From a bacterium (GTDB lineage: Bacteria; Cyanobacteriota; Vampirovibrionia; Gastranaerophilales; Gastranaerophilaceae): a stretch of 64,000 nucleotides of DNA. The notes beneath the pieces are model-generated. The model was given only the letters and a program-made list of their open reading frames with translations. It did not search any database and was not told the DNA's origin. Made by a program: the position numbers and the translations under genes. This document shows positions 34,868 to 43,366 of the stretch, piece after piece. The stretch spans positions 27,120 to 91,119 of the forward strand of contig JAFUEV010000072.1 of the NCBI GenBank assembly GCA_017470245.1, read 5' to 3'. Every line of letters starts with the position of its first letter. The first letter of the stretch is position 1.

Positions 34868-37633
34868 CTATACTCTTCTATATTTTTCAAAATCTATCAT
34901 TTCTGTTGATGCTTGATATTCGTCTCGAACTGATTGTGGTGGTGTTGTATACATTATTGTACCACGTGGGAAATATGTATTTAATACATCCATATTATCT
35001 GTTGTTCTTCTATGACTATCATAGTTTGGTACCCTATATGCAGGACAGCCAAGTGATGTATTATAACCGGTTGGATGAATTACGGTTTCTTTATTATATG
35101 CTTGGTCATTTTTCCCATATTCTAAACCAAAAACATATCTGGAATATCTATTACCATTATCATATGAATAAGAAACTAATTCATATCCTGATAATGTTGA
35201 ACCGGAGCCCCAGGTATTAGCTTCACCAAGAGTATCACTCTTTGAAGTATTTGTTCCTGAGCCAAGAACCATGTCTAATGGCTCTTTACGTGTCGGAGGA
35301 TTTGAATTAAAATCAATTAAAGTATATTTTTTATTATCTGTATCAAAGATACCTAAATAGCGTGAGTTTTCTAAATCTACAGTTGTGTTATTATCATGAC
35401 CCGAACGACTATTCGATACCGCACCATTTCTAAGTTCTTGACCACCGGAATTAACATGAGAATATGCAACACAAGATAGAACAAAATTGTTATAATCTAT
35501 ACCTGAATCTTGCAAATTATCTCTATAATATTGCCAAATAGGGTTGCTGTCATTTTGTTTGTATACATCTGAATTAGAATTAATATTAGGTTGCAATTTT
35601 GATAAAGTACTTGAATCAGCTTGATCTAAAAAATCTAAAGCTGCATTTTGATATTTTATTTGTGTATTGTAACCTTCAAAAGCTTGTTGGAATACTTCAC
35701 GACTCATGCCTGTTTCAGCTAAACCCAATTGGTCATAGTATTGATTTGCTTGAGTTACTATCATAGAATCAGGAATTTTACCGATTTCAAATACACCAAT
35801 ACTTTCATAAAGCTTTGTTTTTAAATCATTAAGTTCATCTATAGTATGTCTTTGCGTAACTTCACTTGCACCAAGGGTTGGTAATCCTTTTTCATCGTAT
35901 AAAGTAACATCGGATGCTTTTGGAGTTATACCTGATAAATCAATATTATCATTTTTTACTTTAGTTTTCCCATCTAAACTTTTATCACCATCCCAAGAAA
36001 AATGAGCTAATGCATTACTTATTTCTGCGACAGAAGGTTTATCACCTAAATCATATCCGCTTTGGGTAAAGATTTCTTTATTATTTTCATATATCTGTTG
36101 ATATACAGATTCCATTTCAACCGTATAATTTCCATTGTCTGCAGTAGCTTTTATGCCATATTTTTCAGCAAGATTATCGGTAATTGATTGGGCAACGGAG
36201 TTAAAATATTCTTCATCCTTTGTCATATCACCCCTATTTTCCCAATATTCATTTAAATTTAATGTATTTCCGTTAATAGGAGTAGTAGAATCAAATTGTC
36301 CGTTTGTTGCATATACTTTTGCTTCTTCTTCTGAAACGGTTTCGCTGTATAGTTTATTGCCTTGAGCATCGTAGTGAATTAACATGTTTCCGTCTAATTC
36401 GGTATGATCTTCGTTCTGTTTTGCTTCTTCAAGCATTGCTTCTTTTGCTGCTTTAGCTTCTGCAGCTTTTTGTGCATCTTCAGCTGTTTCAATTGCCGTA
36501 TCAACCAATTCCTTGCATGCTAAAATGGTTGGATCATCACCCGTGTATTGGCTCAAAGTTTCTGCCTCAGCCTTCAGGAAGTCCATTGCATTACTATCTG
36601 TTCCATCAATAGCTGCTTGAATATTTTGTTCAAGGTTTGAAGCATAGTTGATTGCAGCTTCATTTGGACCTTCTGTCTCATTATTTCCTTCATTTGCAAT
36701 TAAATAAGCAGCGCTTAAAGGATTATCAGCTGCATTTTGTTCTTCACTTCCTTCAGCTTGTTGTTCGGCTTCCGCTTCACTTATTTCCCTATCAACTTCT
36801 GCTATTTCTGCGTCAGTTTCTTCTATTTGTTCATCGAGTTCTGCAATTTCTTCTTCTGCTTCCTGCATTACAACTTCTTGTTCATCTTCTGTTTCATTTG
36901 TTCCTATTGCAGCTTCATCCTCTTGTTGTCTTGCATCCAATTCTGCTTTCGCTTCATCGTAGGCTGCTTGTGCTGTTGATAATTCAGTTTCTTTTGTTGT
37001 CAATTCATTTTGAGAAGAAGTTAAATTTCCTTTAGCAGTATCCAATTCACCGTTTGCTGCTGCCAATTTAGTATTCGCAGCATCAAGTCTGGCTTGTGCT
37101 GCATCTACTTTTGCTTGGGCTTCACGAACTTTTTTTTCTGCTGCAGCAATTGCTGATGCCTTTTTAGGATTCGGTTTTTGCTGTTTTTTTCCGTTTACAG
37201 TTTCAGTTATTGTATCAGGTAAACTATGAGCTGCTCCAAGTTCAATTTTAGCAGAAGCCAATTCGGCTTTTGCAGGACCCAAATCATTTGTTGCCATATC
37301 AACTTCACCTTGTGCTGCATCAACTTCACCTTGTGCAGTATCAACTTCCCCCTGTGCCGTATCAACGTTATTTTGAGCTGCGTCAACTTCACCTTGTGCT
37401 GCATCAACTTCACCTTGTGCAGCGTCAACATTTGATTGCAACATCATATCATCAGTATCATCATCGTAACTACTTTCTATTAATGAACCTACGGTCATTG
37501 AAGCAAATTCTAACTCTTGTTGTTTTACCGCTTTTTCATTGTTATATGTTTTCTTTTGATAACTAAGATCAACCTTTTTTGAGTTAAGTCTTTCTATATC
37601 AGTATTCTGACCAACTCCGTTTACTTTGCTCAT
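34868..37633 (-). CDS. Coiled-coil protein with C-terminal YkuD_2-type L,D-transpeptidase domain
   Basis: 921 residues, no signal peptide. Residues about 70-110 are tandem heptads (DAAQGEV type), followed by Ala/Glu-rich coiled coil to about 300. A less regular central region comes next. The C-terminal third (from about 715) resembles murein L,D-transpeptidases of the YkuD_2 family: YLGIFDTDNKKYTLIDF, GSGTNTSKSD, LSGYELV, and the catalytic pattern IHPTGYNTSLGCPAY with His and the SxGC Cys. Such enzymes cross-link or modify peptidoglycan. The adjacent 402-residue protein has the same C-terminal blocks. AAGGA precedes the ATG. How the enzyme leaves the cytosol is unclear. Confidence 0.8.
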   Translation of the reverse strand: MSKVNGVGQNTDIERLNSKKVDLSYQKKTYNNEKAVKQQELEFASMTVGSLIESSYDDDTDDMMLQSNVDAAQGEVDAAQGEVDAAQNNVDTAQGEVDTAQGEVDAAQGEVDMATNDLGPAKAELASAKIELGAAHSLPDTITETVNGKKQQKPNPKKASAIAAAEKKVREAQAKVDAAQARLDAANTKLAAANGELDTAKGNLTSSQNELTTKETELSTAQAAYDEAKAELDARQQEDEAAIGTNETEDEQEVVMQEAEEEIAELDEQIEETDAEIAEVDREISEAEAEQQAEGSEEQNAADNPLSAAYLIANEGNNETEGPNEAAINYASNLEQNIQAAIDGTDSNAMDFLKAEAETLSQYTGDDPTILACKELVDTAIETAEDAQKAAEAKAAKEAMLEEAKQNEDHTELDGNMLIHYDAQGNKLYSETVSEEEAKVYATNGQFDSTTPINGNTLNLNEYWENRGDMTKDEEYFNSVAQSITDNLAEKYGIKATADNGNYTVEMESVYQQIYENNKEIFTQSGYDLGDKPSVAEISNALAHFSWDGDKSLDGKTKVKNDNIDLSGITPKASDVTLYDEKGLPTLGASEVTQRHTIDELNDLKTKLYESIGVFEIGKIPDSMIVTQANQYYDQLGLAETGMSREVFQQAFEGYNTQIKYQNAALDFLDQADSSTLSKLQPNINSNSDVYKQNDSNPIWQYYRDNLQDSGIDYNNFVLSCVAYSHVNSGGQELRNGAVSNSRSGHDNNTTVDLENSRYLGIFDTDNKKYTLIDFNSNPPTRKEPLDMVLGSGTNTSKSDTLGEANTWGSGSTLSGYELVSYSYDNGNRYSRYVFGLEYGKNDQAYNKETVIHPTGYNTSLGCPAYRVPNYDSHRRTTDNMDVLNTYFPRGTIMYTTPPQSVRDEYQASTEMIDFEKYRRV
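37295..37437. repeat. 21-bp heptad-coding tandem repeat
   Basis: About seven 21-bp units encoding VDAAQGE-type heptads in frame in the 921-residue protein. Units differ at synonymous and Ala/Thr positions. No spacers. Confidence 0.8.
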
Positions 37634-37702
37634 ATAATATATCCTTTTTGTTTATTTATACATATCGGCAAAAATATAAAAACTCTTTAATCCTTTAATA
37701 TA

Positions 37703-37718
37703 TATATAAAGTTTTTTT
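37703..37718 (-). promoter_or_regulatory. Shared A6-CTTTATATA motif upstream of the 921-residue L,D-transpeptidase gene
   Basis: Minus strand AAAAAAACTTTATATA, 70 bases before the ATG. Related copies precede the next three genes at 39044-39057, 41041-41056 and 43209-43225. Confidence 0.35.
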
Positions 37719-37803
37719 AATTTTAGAAATTTCAGAATTCTTTAAAAGATTAACAAAATTTAAAAAGAGAACATTATAAAAATACACCTTTTATATAATT
37801 CAA

Positions 37804-39012
37804 TTATACAAGTTTACTTATACTTTTATATTCTTTAACATCAGTCGGATATGTAAAGGTTATTGCACCTGTCGGGAATAATGTCTTTAATTTATTATCA
37901 GTTGCCGTTTTGTCAATTTTTCCGTTTTTATATACAGGTGTAAAGCCCAAGCAGCCCCAGGTATGTTCACCCGTTGTATAATGGGCTACTGTACTTTTGC
38001 TTCTTGCATTACTGTTACAACTTTCCAAACCATTTATTCTTCTTGCATTTTTACCCATTTTTGATGAATAATATTGCTCACCTATTTGTTGAAATCCCGA
38101 TAATGTTGCGTGTGAACCGTTTTTATTTGCTCCTGCTACATTACTCATATCTCCTGACCCTGTTTTCATAACAGAGCGTTGTATTTCACCTGTATTTAAG
38201 TTTATTAAATAGTACCTTTCTTTTTTAGATGACTGAGTTGTATCAAATATACCAAGATATCCTGTTGTTTTATATTTGCTGTCTAAATTATTATAGCCTT
38301 CTATTGCCATTTTAAAAACATCATAATTCATTCCGAGCTTCTTTAATCCCAATGTTTCATAAAGTTTTTGCGGATCATTAAGTTGACTTTTTATACTTCC
38401 GATAGCTTTTGTGGAAGATGTTGCTCCTGTTGATGATGTTGAAGAAGAATCAGATGTTTTTGAACTGCCTGTTGTTGCTGTTCTTGAAGATGTTTTTGTT
38501 CTCTTCTTTGAACTGCTTTTTGTTGCAGAACTTGTTTTTCTTGATTTAGATTTACTCGTTGTTTTAGTTTTTGTTTTTTTGTCTTTTGAATTAGTTACAA
38601 GAGTTGTATCAGTTTCTTTTTCGCTGTCTTTTGATGTACCGGCATTGGATTTAAATGTTATACTTGTTGGTGTTGTTGCATAATTAGCTGCATTATTAAT
38701 ATCTTTCAGTGCTTCATTAGCATTTTTTACAAAATCGTCATAATATTTATATTTGTCTTGGTTTGAGGAATCCTTTTTATTTCTATTAAAAAAATCTTTA
38801 ATTTTACTAAAAAGACTTGTTCCGCTTTTCTTTTTTGATTGTGTATTATACTCATTGTGGTGAGAACTATTGCTCGATTTTTCTCCAGCAATACTCTTAC
38901 TGAATATGGAAGTATTATAATCTTTTGTGGAATATCGTTTAGAATTACTGTCGTTGTTTTTTATAGAATGTGTATGTTCTAAATTTCTACCATGAATCCT
39001 GTGCATAGACAT
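37804..39012 (-). CDS. YkuD_2-type L,D-transpeptidase with Ser/Lys/Thr-rich linker
   Basis: 402 residues, no signal peptide. The N-terminal 110 residues are polar and His-containing. Residues about 120-200 are a low-complexity Ser/Thr/Lys linker. The C-terminal domain (from about 215) aligns by eye with the end of the 921-residue neighbour: LGLKKLGMNYDVFKMAIEGYN, YLGIFDTTQSSKKERYYLI, KTGSGDMS, TLSGFQQIG, then HYTTGEHTWGCLGF with catalytic His and GC Cys, ending PTGAITFTYP. It is a paralogue with a different N-terminal half. GAGAG precedes the ATG. Function as a peptidoglycan transpeptidase or carboxypeptidase is inferred. Confidence 0.75.
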   Translation of the reverse strand: MSMHRIHGRNLEHTHSIKNNDSNSKRYSTKDYNTSIFSKSIAGEKSSNSSHHNEYNTQSKKKSGTSLFSKIKDFFNRNKKDSSNQDKYKYYDDFVKNANEALKDINNAANYATTPTSITFKSNAGTSKDSEKETDTTLVTNSKDKKTKTKTTSKSKSRKTSSATKSSSKKRTKTSSRTATTGSSKTSDSSSTSSTGATSSTKAIGSIKSQLNDPQKLYETLGLKKLGMNYDVFKMAIEGYNNLDSKYKTTGYLGIFDTTQSSKKERYYLINLNTGEIQRSVMKTGSGDMSNVAGANKNGSHATLSGFQQIGEQYYSSKMGKNARRINGLESCNSNARSKSTVAHYTTGEHTWGCLGFTPVYKNGKIDKTATDNKLKTLFPTGAITFTYPTDVKEYKSISKLV

Positions 39013-39043
39013 AGAGCTCTCTCTTTCTTTTTTATTTCCAAGA

Positions 39044-39057
39044 ATATAAAGTTTTTT
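39044..39057 (-). promoter_or_regulatory. Shared motif copy upstream of the 402-residue L,D-transpeptidase gene
   Basis: Minus strand AAAAAACTTTATAT, 32 bases before the ATG at 39012. Confidence 0.35.
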
Positions 39058-39103
39058 ATTCCGTTTGAAATAATAGTTCTTAGGAGCTATTTTATTAATT
39101 AAA

Positions 39104-39145
39104 ACGAAAGGGAACTTTCCCTATAAGGAAAGCCCCCTTTTTTCG
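39104..39145 (-). terminator. Terminator after the CHAP-domain gene
   Basis: A long imperfect stem, CGAAAAAAGGGGGCTTTCC against GGGAAAGTTCCCTTTCG on the minus strand, followed by TTTT; 12 bases past the stop at 39157. Confidence 0.75.
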
Positions 39146-39156
39146 TATAAAAATTT

Positions 39157-41019
39157 TTACATTGAAATATAAGAATTAATTCTGCTTGTATTTGTAACAG
39201 AGTATTGTCTTTGACAACATTTACCGCCTGTTGAATTACCTTCAATAGTATAGACTACACCGTTTTCAACTTTAACAACAATACCTATATGTTTAGCCTG
39301 TCCTCTTTTTGTATTAAATACAATTAAGTCACCTGGTTTTGCTTGGCTTGAATCTTTAAATGCTTTTCCTGCGCTTTGTGCAGCACTTAGAACATTAGCA
39401 CAAGTGCTCTTTCCGCTGCAATTTTTATACCAATCAGGCAAATTTTCTTCACCGTATGTTTCAGAAAGTACAGCGTGTACAAAATCTGCACACCATAAAC
39501 CGTTTACAAAACCTTTTCCTGTTAATTTTTCTACCTGAGCTTCTGACATTCCTAAGTATTTCATTGCATTTTCAACAGTTTTTGAACTGTCACCGGATGC
39601 CATATATTTAGAATTATCTTTTTTATTATCACAGTTTTGAATTGCTGTTTGTACTTTATTTACATAATCTTGCGCTTCTTGAACTTCATTTTTTGCAGTT
39701 GTAGCTGCTGTTTCTTTACCTGTTTGTAATGCTTCTTTGGCTTGGTTATATGCATCCATTGATTCTTGAACTTCAGGATATTTTTGAGAAATTTCCTGTT
39801 CAAGTGCAGACATTTGTGTATTTAAAGCATCTAAACTTTCATCGCCTTCTGATTGAAGTTTAGTTTTTTCTTCATTTAAAGTTTCTAATTTTGCTTCAGC
39901 TTCTTCTTTTTTTGCTAAAGCAGCTGCTTCATCTGCTTTAGCTGCAGCTAAATCTGATTGTACACTACTGTAATTTTCATCTTCAGATGTAAGAGAACCT
40001 AATATAGATTCTAAATTTTGTCTTTTTGATACGGCATTGTCATAAGCAGTTGTACAATCGGATACTACACCTTCTTGTGTTGATATTTCTCCTTCTTTAG
40101 CGGAAATTTCACTTTCTTTTGCAGTAATTTTATTTTTTAATTCATCAACTTTTCCTGCCATATCTTCATCAACTTCTTTTAGTTTTGTTTGATAGGCATC
40201 ATAAGCTTCATCGACTTTACCTTGAAGTTCTTGTATTGCTGCATCAGAGCCATCAAGAATTGCATTTAATGCATTTTGTTTATCTGTTAATGTTGATTGA
40301 GCAGTTGAAAGTTCAGATTTTAATTCATCTTCTGACATATTATCAAGAGTTTTTTCTTGAGCACCTGTTGTATCAGCATTATAAGCACCATTTCCTGCAT
40401 TGTTTGCGCTGCTCGCATTTCCTGAATTTCCTGATGAACCGCTTGAACCTGAATTTTGAGCACCGGAAGCCCCGTTTGCGGCTTCAGCTGCATTTCCGTT
40501 TTCATCGGTACTTTCAGGTGTTTCAGAATTTTCAGGAGATTCCATAGGAAGGGTTTCTCGTTCTATTTTGAAACTTCCGTCTTTTATCCCTTTTACAGCA
40601 CCGAATATATCATCCATTGATATATTTTCTGCATCATTATCAAGATTTTTTAATGCATCTATGAATGCATTCTTTTCTTCACCGCTGATTTCTCCGTTAC
40701 CGTCTGTATCAACGGTCTTTTTTACGGAATCATCATTAAACAAGTCATTGAGGATATCATTAATACCTGCATTATCATCTTCATTTCCATCAGGTTTTAC
40801 AAATTTACCGTTTTCAAAATCCATTGAAAGCAAATCAGAAACACTCATTGATGAAATAGAAGAATCAGCACCCATTTCATTTTCTAAATATTGTTTAAAT
40901 TCGGATGAATACATAAATATGCTGGCATTTGTTGCCTGCGTATTATAATTTTTATTTGATATTTGACTTAATTCATCAAGGTATCCGGCAAAACCTTGGA
41001 TTAAAGCATTAATATTCAT
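39157..41019 (-). CDS. EF-hand/coiled-coil protein with C-terminal CHAP amidase domain
   Basis: 620 residues, no signal peptide. The N-terminal block (1-75; MNINALIQGFAGYLDE, ASIFMYSSEFKQYLEN, SVSDLLSMDF) is shared with the next gene upstream. An EF-hand follows (DTDGNGEISGEEKNAF near 100), then a Gly/Ser/Asn linker and a long coiled coil (about 215-470). The C-terminal CHAP-like cysteine peptidase has catalytic Cys in NGLWCADFVHAVL, KPGDLIVF, His in AKHIGIVV and a polar third residue in IEGNS. CHAP enzymes cut peptidoglycan peptides or amide bonds. It is terminated by its own hairpin. AGAGGA precedes the start. Confidence 0.85.
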   Translation of the reverse strand: MNINALIQGFAGYLDELSQISNKNYNTQATNASIFMYSSEFKQYLENEMGADSSISSMSVSDLLSMDFENGKFVKPDGNEDDNAGINDILNDLFNDDSVKKTVDTDGNGEISGEEKNAFIDALKNLDNDAENISMDDIFGAVKGIKDGSFKIERETLPMESPENSETPESTDENGNAAEAANGASGAQNSGSSGSSGNSGNASSANNAGNGAYNADTTGAQEKTLDNMSEDELKSELSTAQSTLTDKQNALNAILDGSDAAIQELQGKVDEAYDAYQTKLKEVDEDMAGKVDELKNKITAKESEISAKEGEISTQEGVVSDCTTAYDNAVSKRQNLESILGSLTSEDENYSSVQSDLAAAKADEAAALAKKEEAEAKLETLNEEKTKLQSEGDESLDALNTQMSALEQEISQKYPEVQESMDAYNQAKEALQTGKETAATTAKNEVQEAQDYVNKVQTAIQNCDNKKDNSKYMASGDSSKTVENAMKYLGMSEAQVEKLTGKGFVNGLWCADFVHAVLSETYGEENLPDWYKNCSGKSTCANVLSAAQSAGKAFKDSSQAKPGDLIVFNTKRGQAKHIGIVVKVENGVVYTIEGNSTGGKCCQRQYSVTNTSRINSYISM

Positions 41020-41040
41020 TTCTTAATATTATCCTCTATA

Positions 41041-41056
41041 TAAATAAAGTTTTTTC
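41041..41056 (-). promoter_or_regulatory. Shared motif copy upstream of the first CHAP gene
   Basis: Minus strand GAAAAAACTTTATTTA, 22 bases before the ATG at 41019 and just upstream of AGAGGA. Confidence 0.35.
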
Positions 41057-41191
41057 AGCTATATAAATTTATGAAGTATATAACATTTGTTACATAAATT
41101 AATATTAAACATAAAATACTTAGATGAAATTTTTCATATAAGTATTAATTTTATTAGATAATTATATAAGTACCTTTTATTAACTATATGT

Positions 41192-43189
41192 TTATCCTAC
41201 AGGATAAAATACCCAGAATTGAGATTGTCTGTTTGTCATTTGTTTTTGGATATGGTCACTTGATTCTTTTCCGTTACCTAAAGCAATTGAGATGTGACCG
41301 TGTTTTTTACCTGCTGCTGATGCATTTGGAGCACCTTTATCCCAAACAACTATTGCACCTGCAGGAAGATTTGCCAATTCACTTCTGTCTACTTGAACTT
41401 CTTTGAAGTGCTTAGATAATTCAGGGTCTGTTCTTAATGCATTTGCAGCCATATAAGCAGAACCCAAGTGGCTCAATTCAGTCTTGCTTCCGAAATATTT
41501 CTTTAATGTTTTAGCTACACCTCTTAAACAATAACCGACTGTACCATCTGTGTTACATGCAAGTTGTGCAATAGCATTACCCATTTCCGCATTATATAAA
41601 TCTTTCGGATCAGGATTATATTTTGCTGCTATTTCTTTATTTTCTGCATTATTATATGCTGATTTTACTTTATTTTCGTAGTCTTTTGCAGTTTGTAAAT
41701 CCGTTTTTGCACTTGATACTGCAGTTTCTTTAGCAGCATCATAAGATTGTTTTGCATCTTTATATGCATTTAAAGTAGTCATAACTGAAGGATATTTATC
41801 ATTTATTTGAGTTTCAAGTGCGGACATTTCATCATTTAATTTATCGAGTCCTTCGTCACCTGATTTTAATTCTGTCTTTTCATCTTTTAAAGTTTGAAGA
41901 TTTTCTTTTTCTTCATCCCATTTTGTTTTAGCGTCTGTTTCAGCTTGTTTTGCTTCTGCTATTTTAGTATCAAGTTCTGATATTTGTGACTGCAATGATG
42001 CTTTTTTATCTTCATCCATATTAGATGTATCAGTAGATTTCAATTGAGAACGAACACTTTCCAAATTTTCTCTGCTTGATATAGCATTATTATAACTATT
42101 TTCACAATCGGAAACTGTCATTTCCTGTTTTGTTATTGCAATATCTTTTTTATCAATTTCAGCTTGTTTTGCATCAATACGACCCTTTAAATTATCAACT
42201 TGAGTAGCCATATTTTCATCAACTTTTTTAAGTTCGTCTTGATATGCAGTATATGCATTATCAACTTTGCCTTTTAACTCTTGCAAACCTGAATCTGAAC
42301 CGTTTAATATTCCTTCTAATTTACTTTGTTTAGAATTTACTTCACTTGTTGCACTTGAAAGTTCTGTTTTTAACTCATCTTTTGTCATATTATCAAGTGT
42401 TTTTTCTTGAGTACCGTCTGTATTGTCAACAGATGGAGTATAGTCACCGTTTGCAGTACCGCTTGATGGTGAAGAAGAAGCAGGGGTTTCTTGTGCAGCA
42501 GGAGTATTATCAACTGCAGGTGTGTTTTCTGCAGGAGTTTCTTCTGCCGGAGCCTCTTCTGCAGGAGTTTCTTCTGCCGGAGCCTCTTCTGCAGGAGTTT
42601 CTTCTGCCGGAGCCTCTTCTGCAGGAGTTTCTTCTGCAGGGTTTTCTTGTGCTGCATTTAATGCTTCTAAATCGAATGTTCCGTCTTGTATAGATTTTGC
42701 TGCAGAGAATATATCATCCATTGATATGTTTTCTGCATCATTATCCAACCCTTTTATACCGTTTAAGAAGAAATTAACTTCATCTTTGTTTAGTTCACCA
42801 TTACCATCGGTGTCGATACTTTTTTGGAATGTTTCATCTTCCATGAATAAGTTTATGAAATCGAACATTTTTGCATCACCTTCAGTGGGAGCCTGTCCTT
42901 CTTCAGGTGCTTGTGCATCTTGTTCTTCACCTTCTTGAGATGAGAATACACTTGTATCTTCCGCATTCGGGTCAACAAGTTTTCCATTTACCACTTCCAT
43001 GTTTAAGAGGTCGGTAATACTCATAGAATCAACATTTACACCAATTTCATTATTCATGTATTCTTTAAATTCTTCAGAATACATAAAAATGCTTGCAGTG
43101 CTTCCTGCAGTGGCATATTGTTTATTCTCGTTTTTACCTTCTAATTCAAGATATGCATTAAAACCTTGAATGTACGCAGTAATGTTCAT
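41192..43189 (-). CDS. EF-hand/coiled-coil protein with a different C-terminal CHAP-like peptidase head
   Basis: 665 residues, no signal peptide. It has the same chassis as the 620-residue neighbour: N-terminal block (MNITAYIQGFNAYLEL, ASIFMYSEEFKEYMNN, SITDLLNMEV), EF-hand DTDGNGELNKDEVNFF, a linker that here is a PAEETPAEEA decapeptide repeat, and a matching coiled coil (LDNMTKDELKTELSSA; KVDNAYTAYQDELKKVDENM). From about residue 535 the head differs: GYCLRGVAKTLKKYFG with the presumed catalytic Cys, LPAGAIVVWDKG, then KHGHISIALGNGKESSDHI with His. This suits a CHAP/NlpC-like peptidoglycan endopeptidase. AGAGGA lies 9 bases before the ATG. Confidence 0.82.
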   Translation of the reverse strand: MNITAYIQGFNAYLELEGKNENKQYATAGSTASIFMYSEEFKEYMNNEIGVNVDSMSITDLLNMEVVNGKLVDPNAEDTSVFSSQEGEEQDAQAPEEGQAPTEGDAKMFDFINLFMEDETFQKSIDTDGNGELNKDEVNFFLNGIKGLDNDAENISMDDIFSAAKSIQDGTFDLEALNAAQENPAEETPAEEAPAEETPAEEAPAEETPAEEAPAEETPAENTPAVDNTPAAQETPASSSPSSGTANGDYTPSVDNTDGTQEKTLDNMTKDELKTELSSATSEVNSKQSKLEGILNGSDSGLQELKGKVDNAYTAYQDELKKVDENMATQVDNLKGRIDAKQAEIDKKDIAITKQEMTVSDCENSYNNAISSRENLESVRSQLKSTDTSNMDEDKKASLQSQISELDTKIAEAKQAETDAKTKWDEEKENLQTLKDEKTELKSGDEGLDKLNDEMSALETQINDKYPSVMTTLNAYKDAKQSYDAAKETAVSSAKTDLQTAKDYENKVKSAYNNAENKEIAAKYNPDPKDLYNAEMGNAIAQLACNTDGTVGYCLRGVAKTLKKYFGSKTELSHLGSAYMAANALRTDPELSKHFKEVQVDRSELANLPAGAIVVWDKGAPNASAAGKKHGHISIALGNGKESSDHIQKQMTNRQSQFWVFYPVG
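42524..42645. repeat. 30-bp tandem repeat coding Pro-Ala-Glu-Glu-Thr/Ala units
   Basis: About four near-identical 30-bp units encoding PAEETPAEEA in frame in the 665-residue protein. Units are contiguous, with no spacers. Confidence 0.9.
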
Positions 43190-43208
43190 CTCTGAATTTC
43201 CTCTAAAT

Positions 43209-43225
43209 ATATAAATGTTTTTTTC
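43209..43225 (-). promoter_or_regulatory. Shared motif copy upstream of the second CHAP gene
   Basis: Minus strand GAAAAAAACATTTATAT, 20 bases before the ATG at 43189 and just upstream of AGAGGA. Confidence 0.35.
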
Positions 43226-43307
43226 AAGGAGAAATTGATTTACATGTTAATCTTCTTTACAAAAGTTTAACAAACATTAAAATAATGATTGAAAAGCCAA
43301 CTGTCAT

Positions 43308-43337
43308 TTGACGTTTCCCCTATTTAATTGGTATAAT
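43308..43337 (+). promoter_or_regulatory. Promoter of the RTX gene
   Basis: TTGACG (43308-43313), an 18-base spacer, perfect TATAAT (43332-43337). The predicted start near 43344 leaves a short leader containing GGAGGT. Confidence 0.75.
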
Positions 43338-43366
43338 CATTTATGTTATATTTGGAGGTAAAAAAA

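Noticed and set aside
36652..37035. Plus-strand Leu/His-rich frame
   Set aside because: Antisense of the Ala/Glu/Gln coiled coil of the 921-residue protein; no start signals.
38411..38683. Plus-strand acidic/hydrophobic frame
   Set aside because: Antisense of the Ser/Lys/Thr linker of the 402-residue L,D-transpeptidase.
42522..42938. Plus-strand frame with GVSSAGASSA repeats
   Set aside because: Antisense shadow of the PAEE repeat and EF-hand region of the CHAP protein, which has a proper start and conserved domains.
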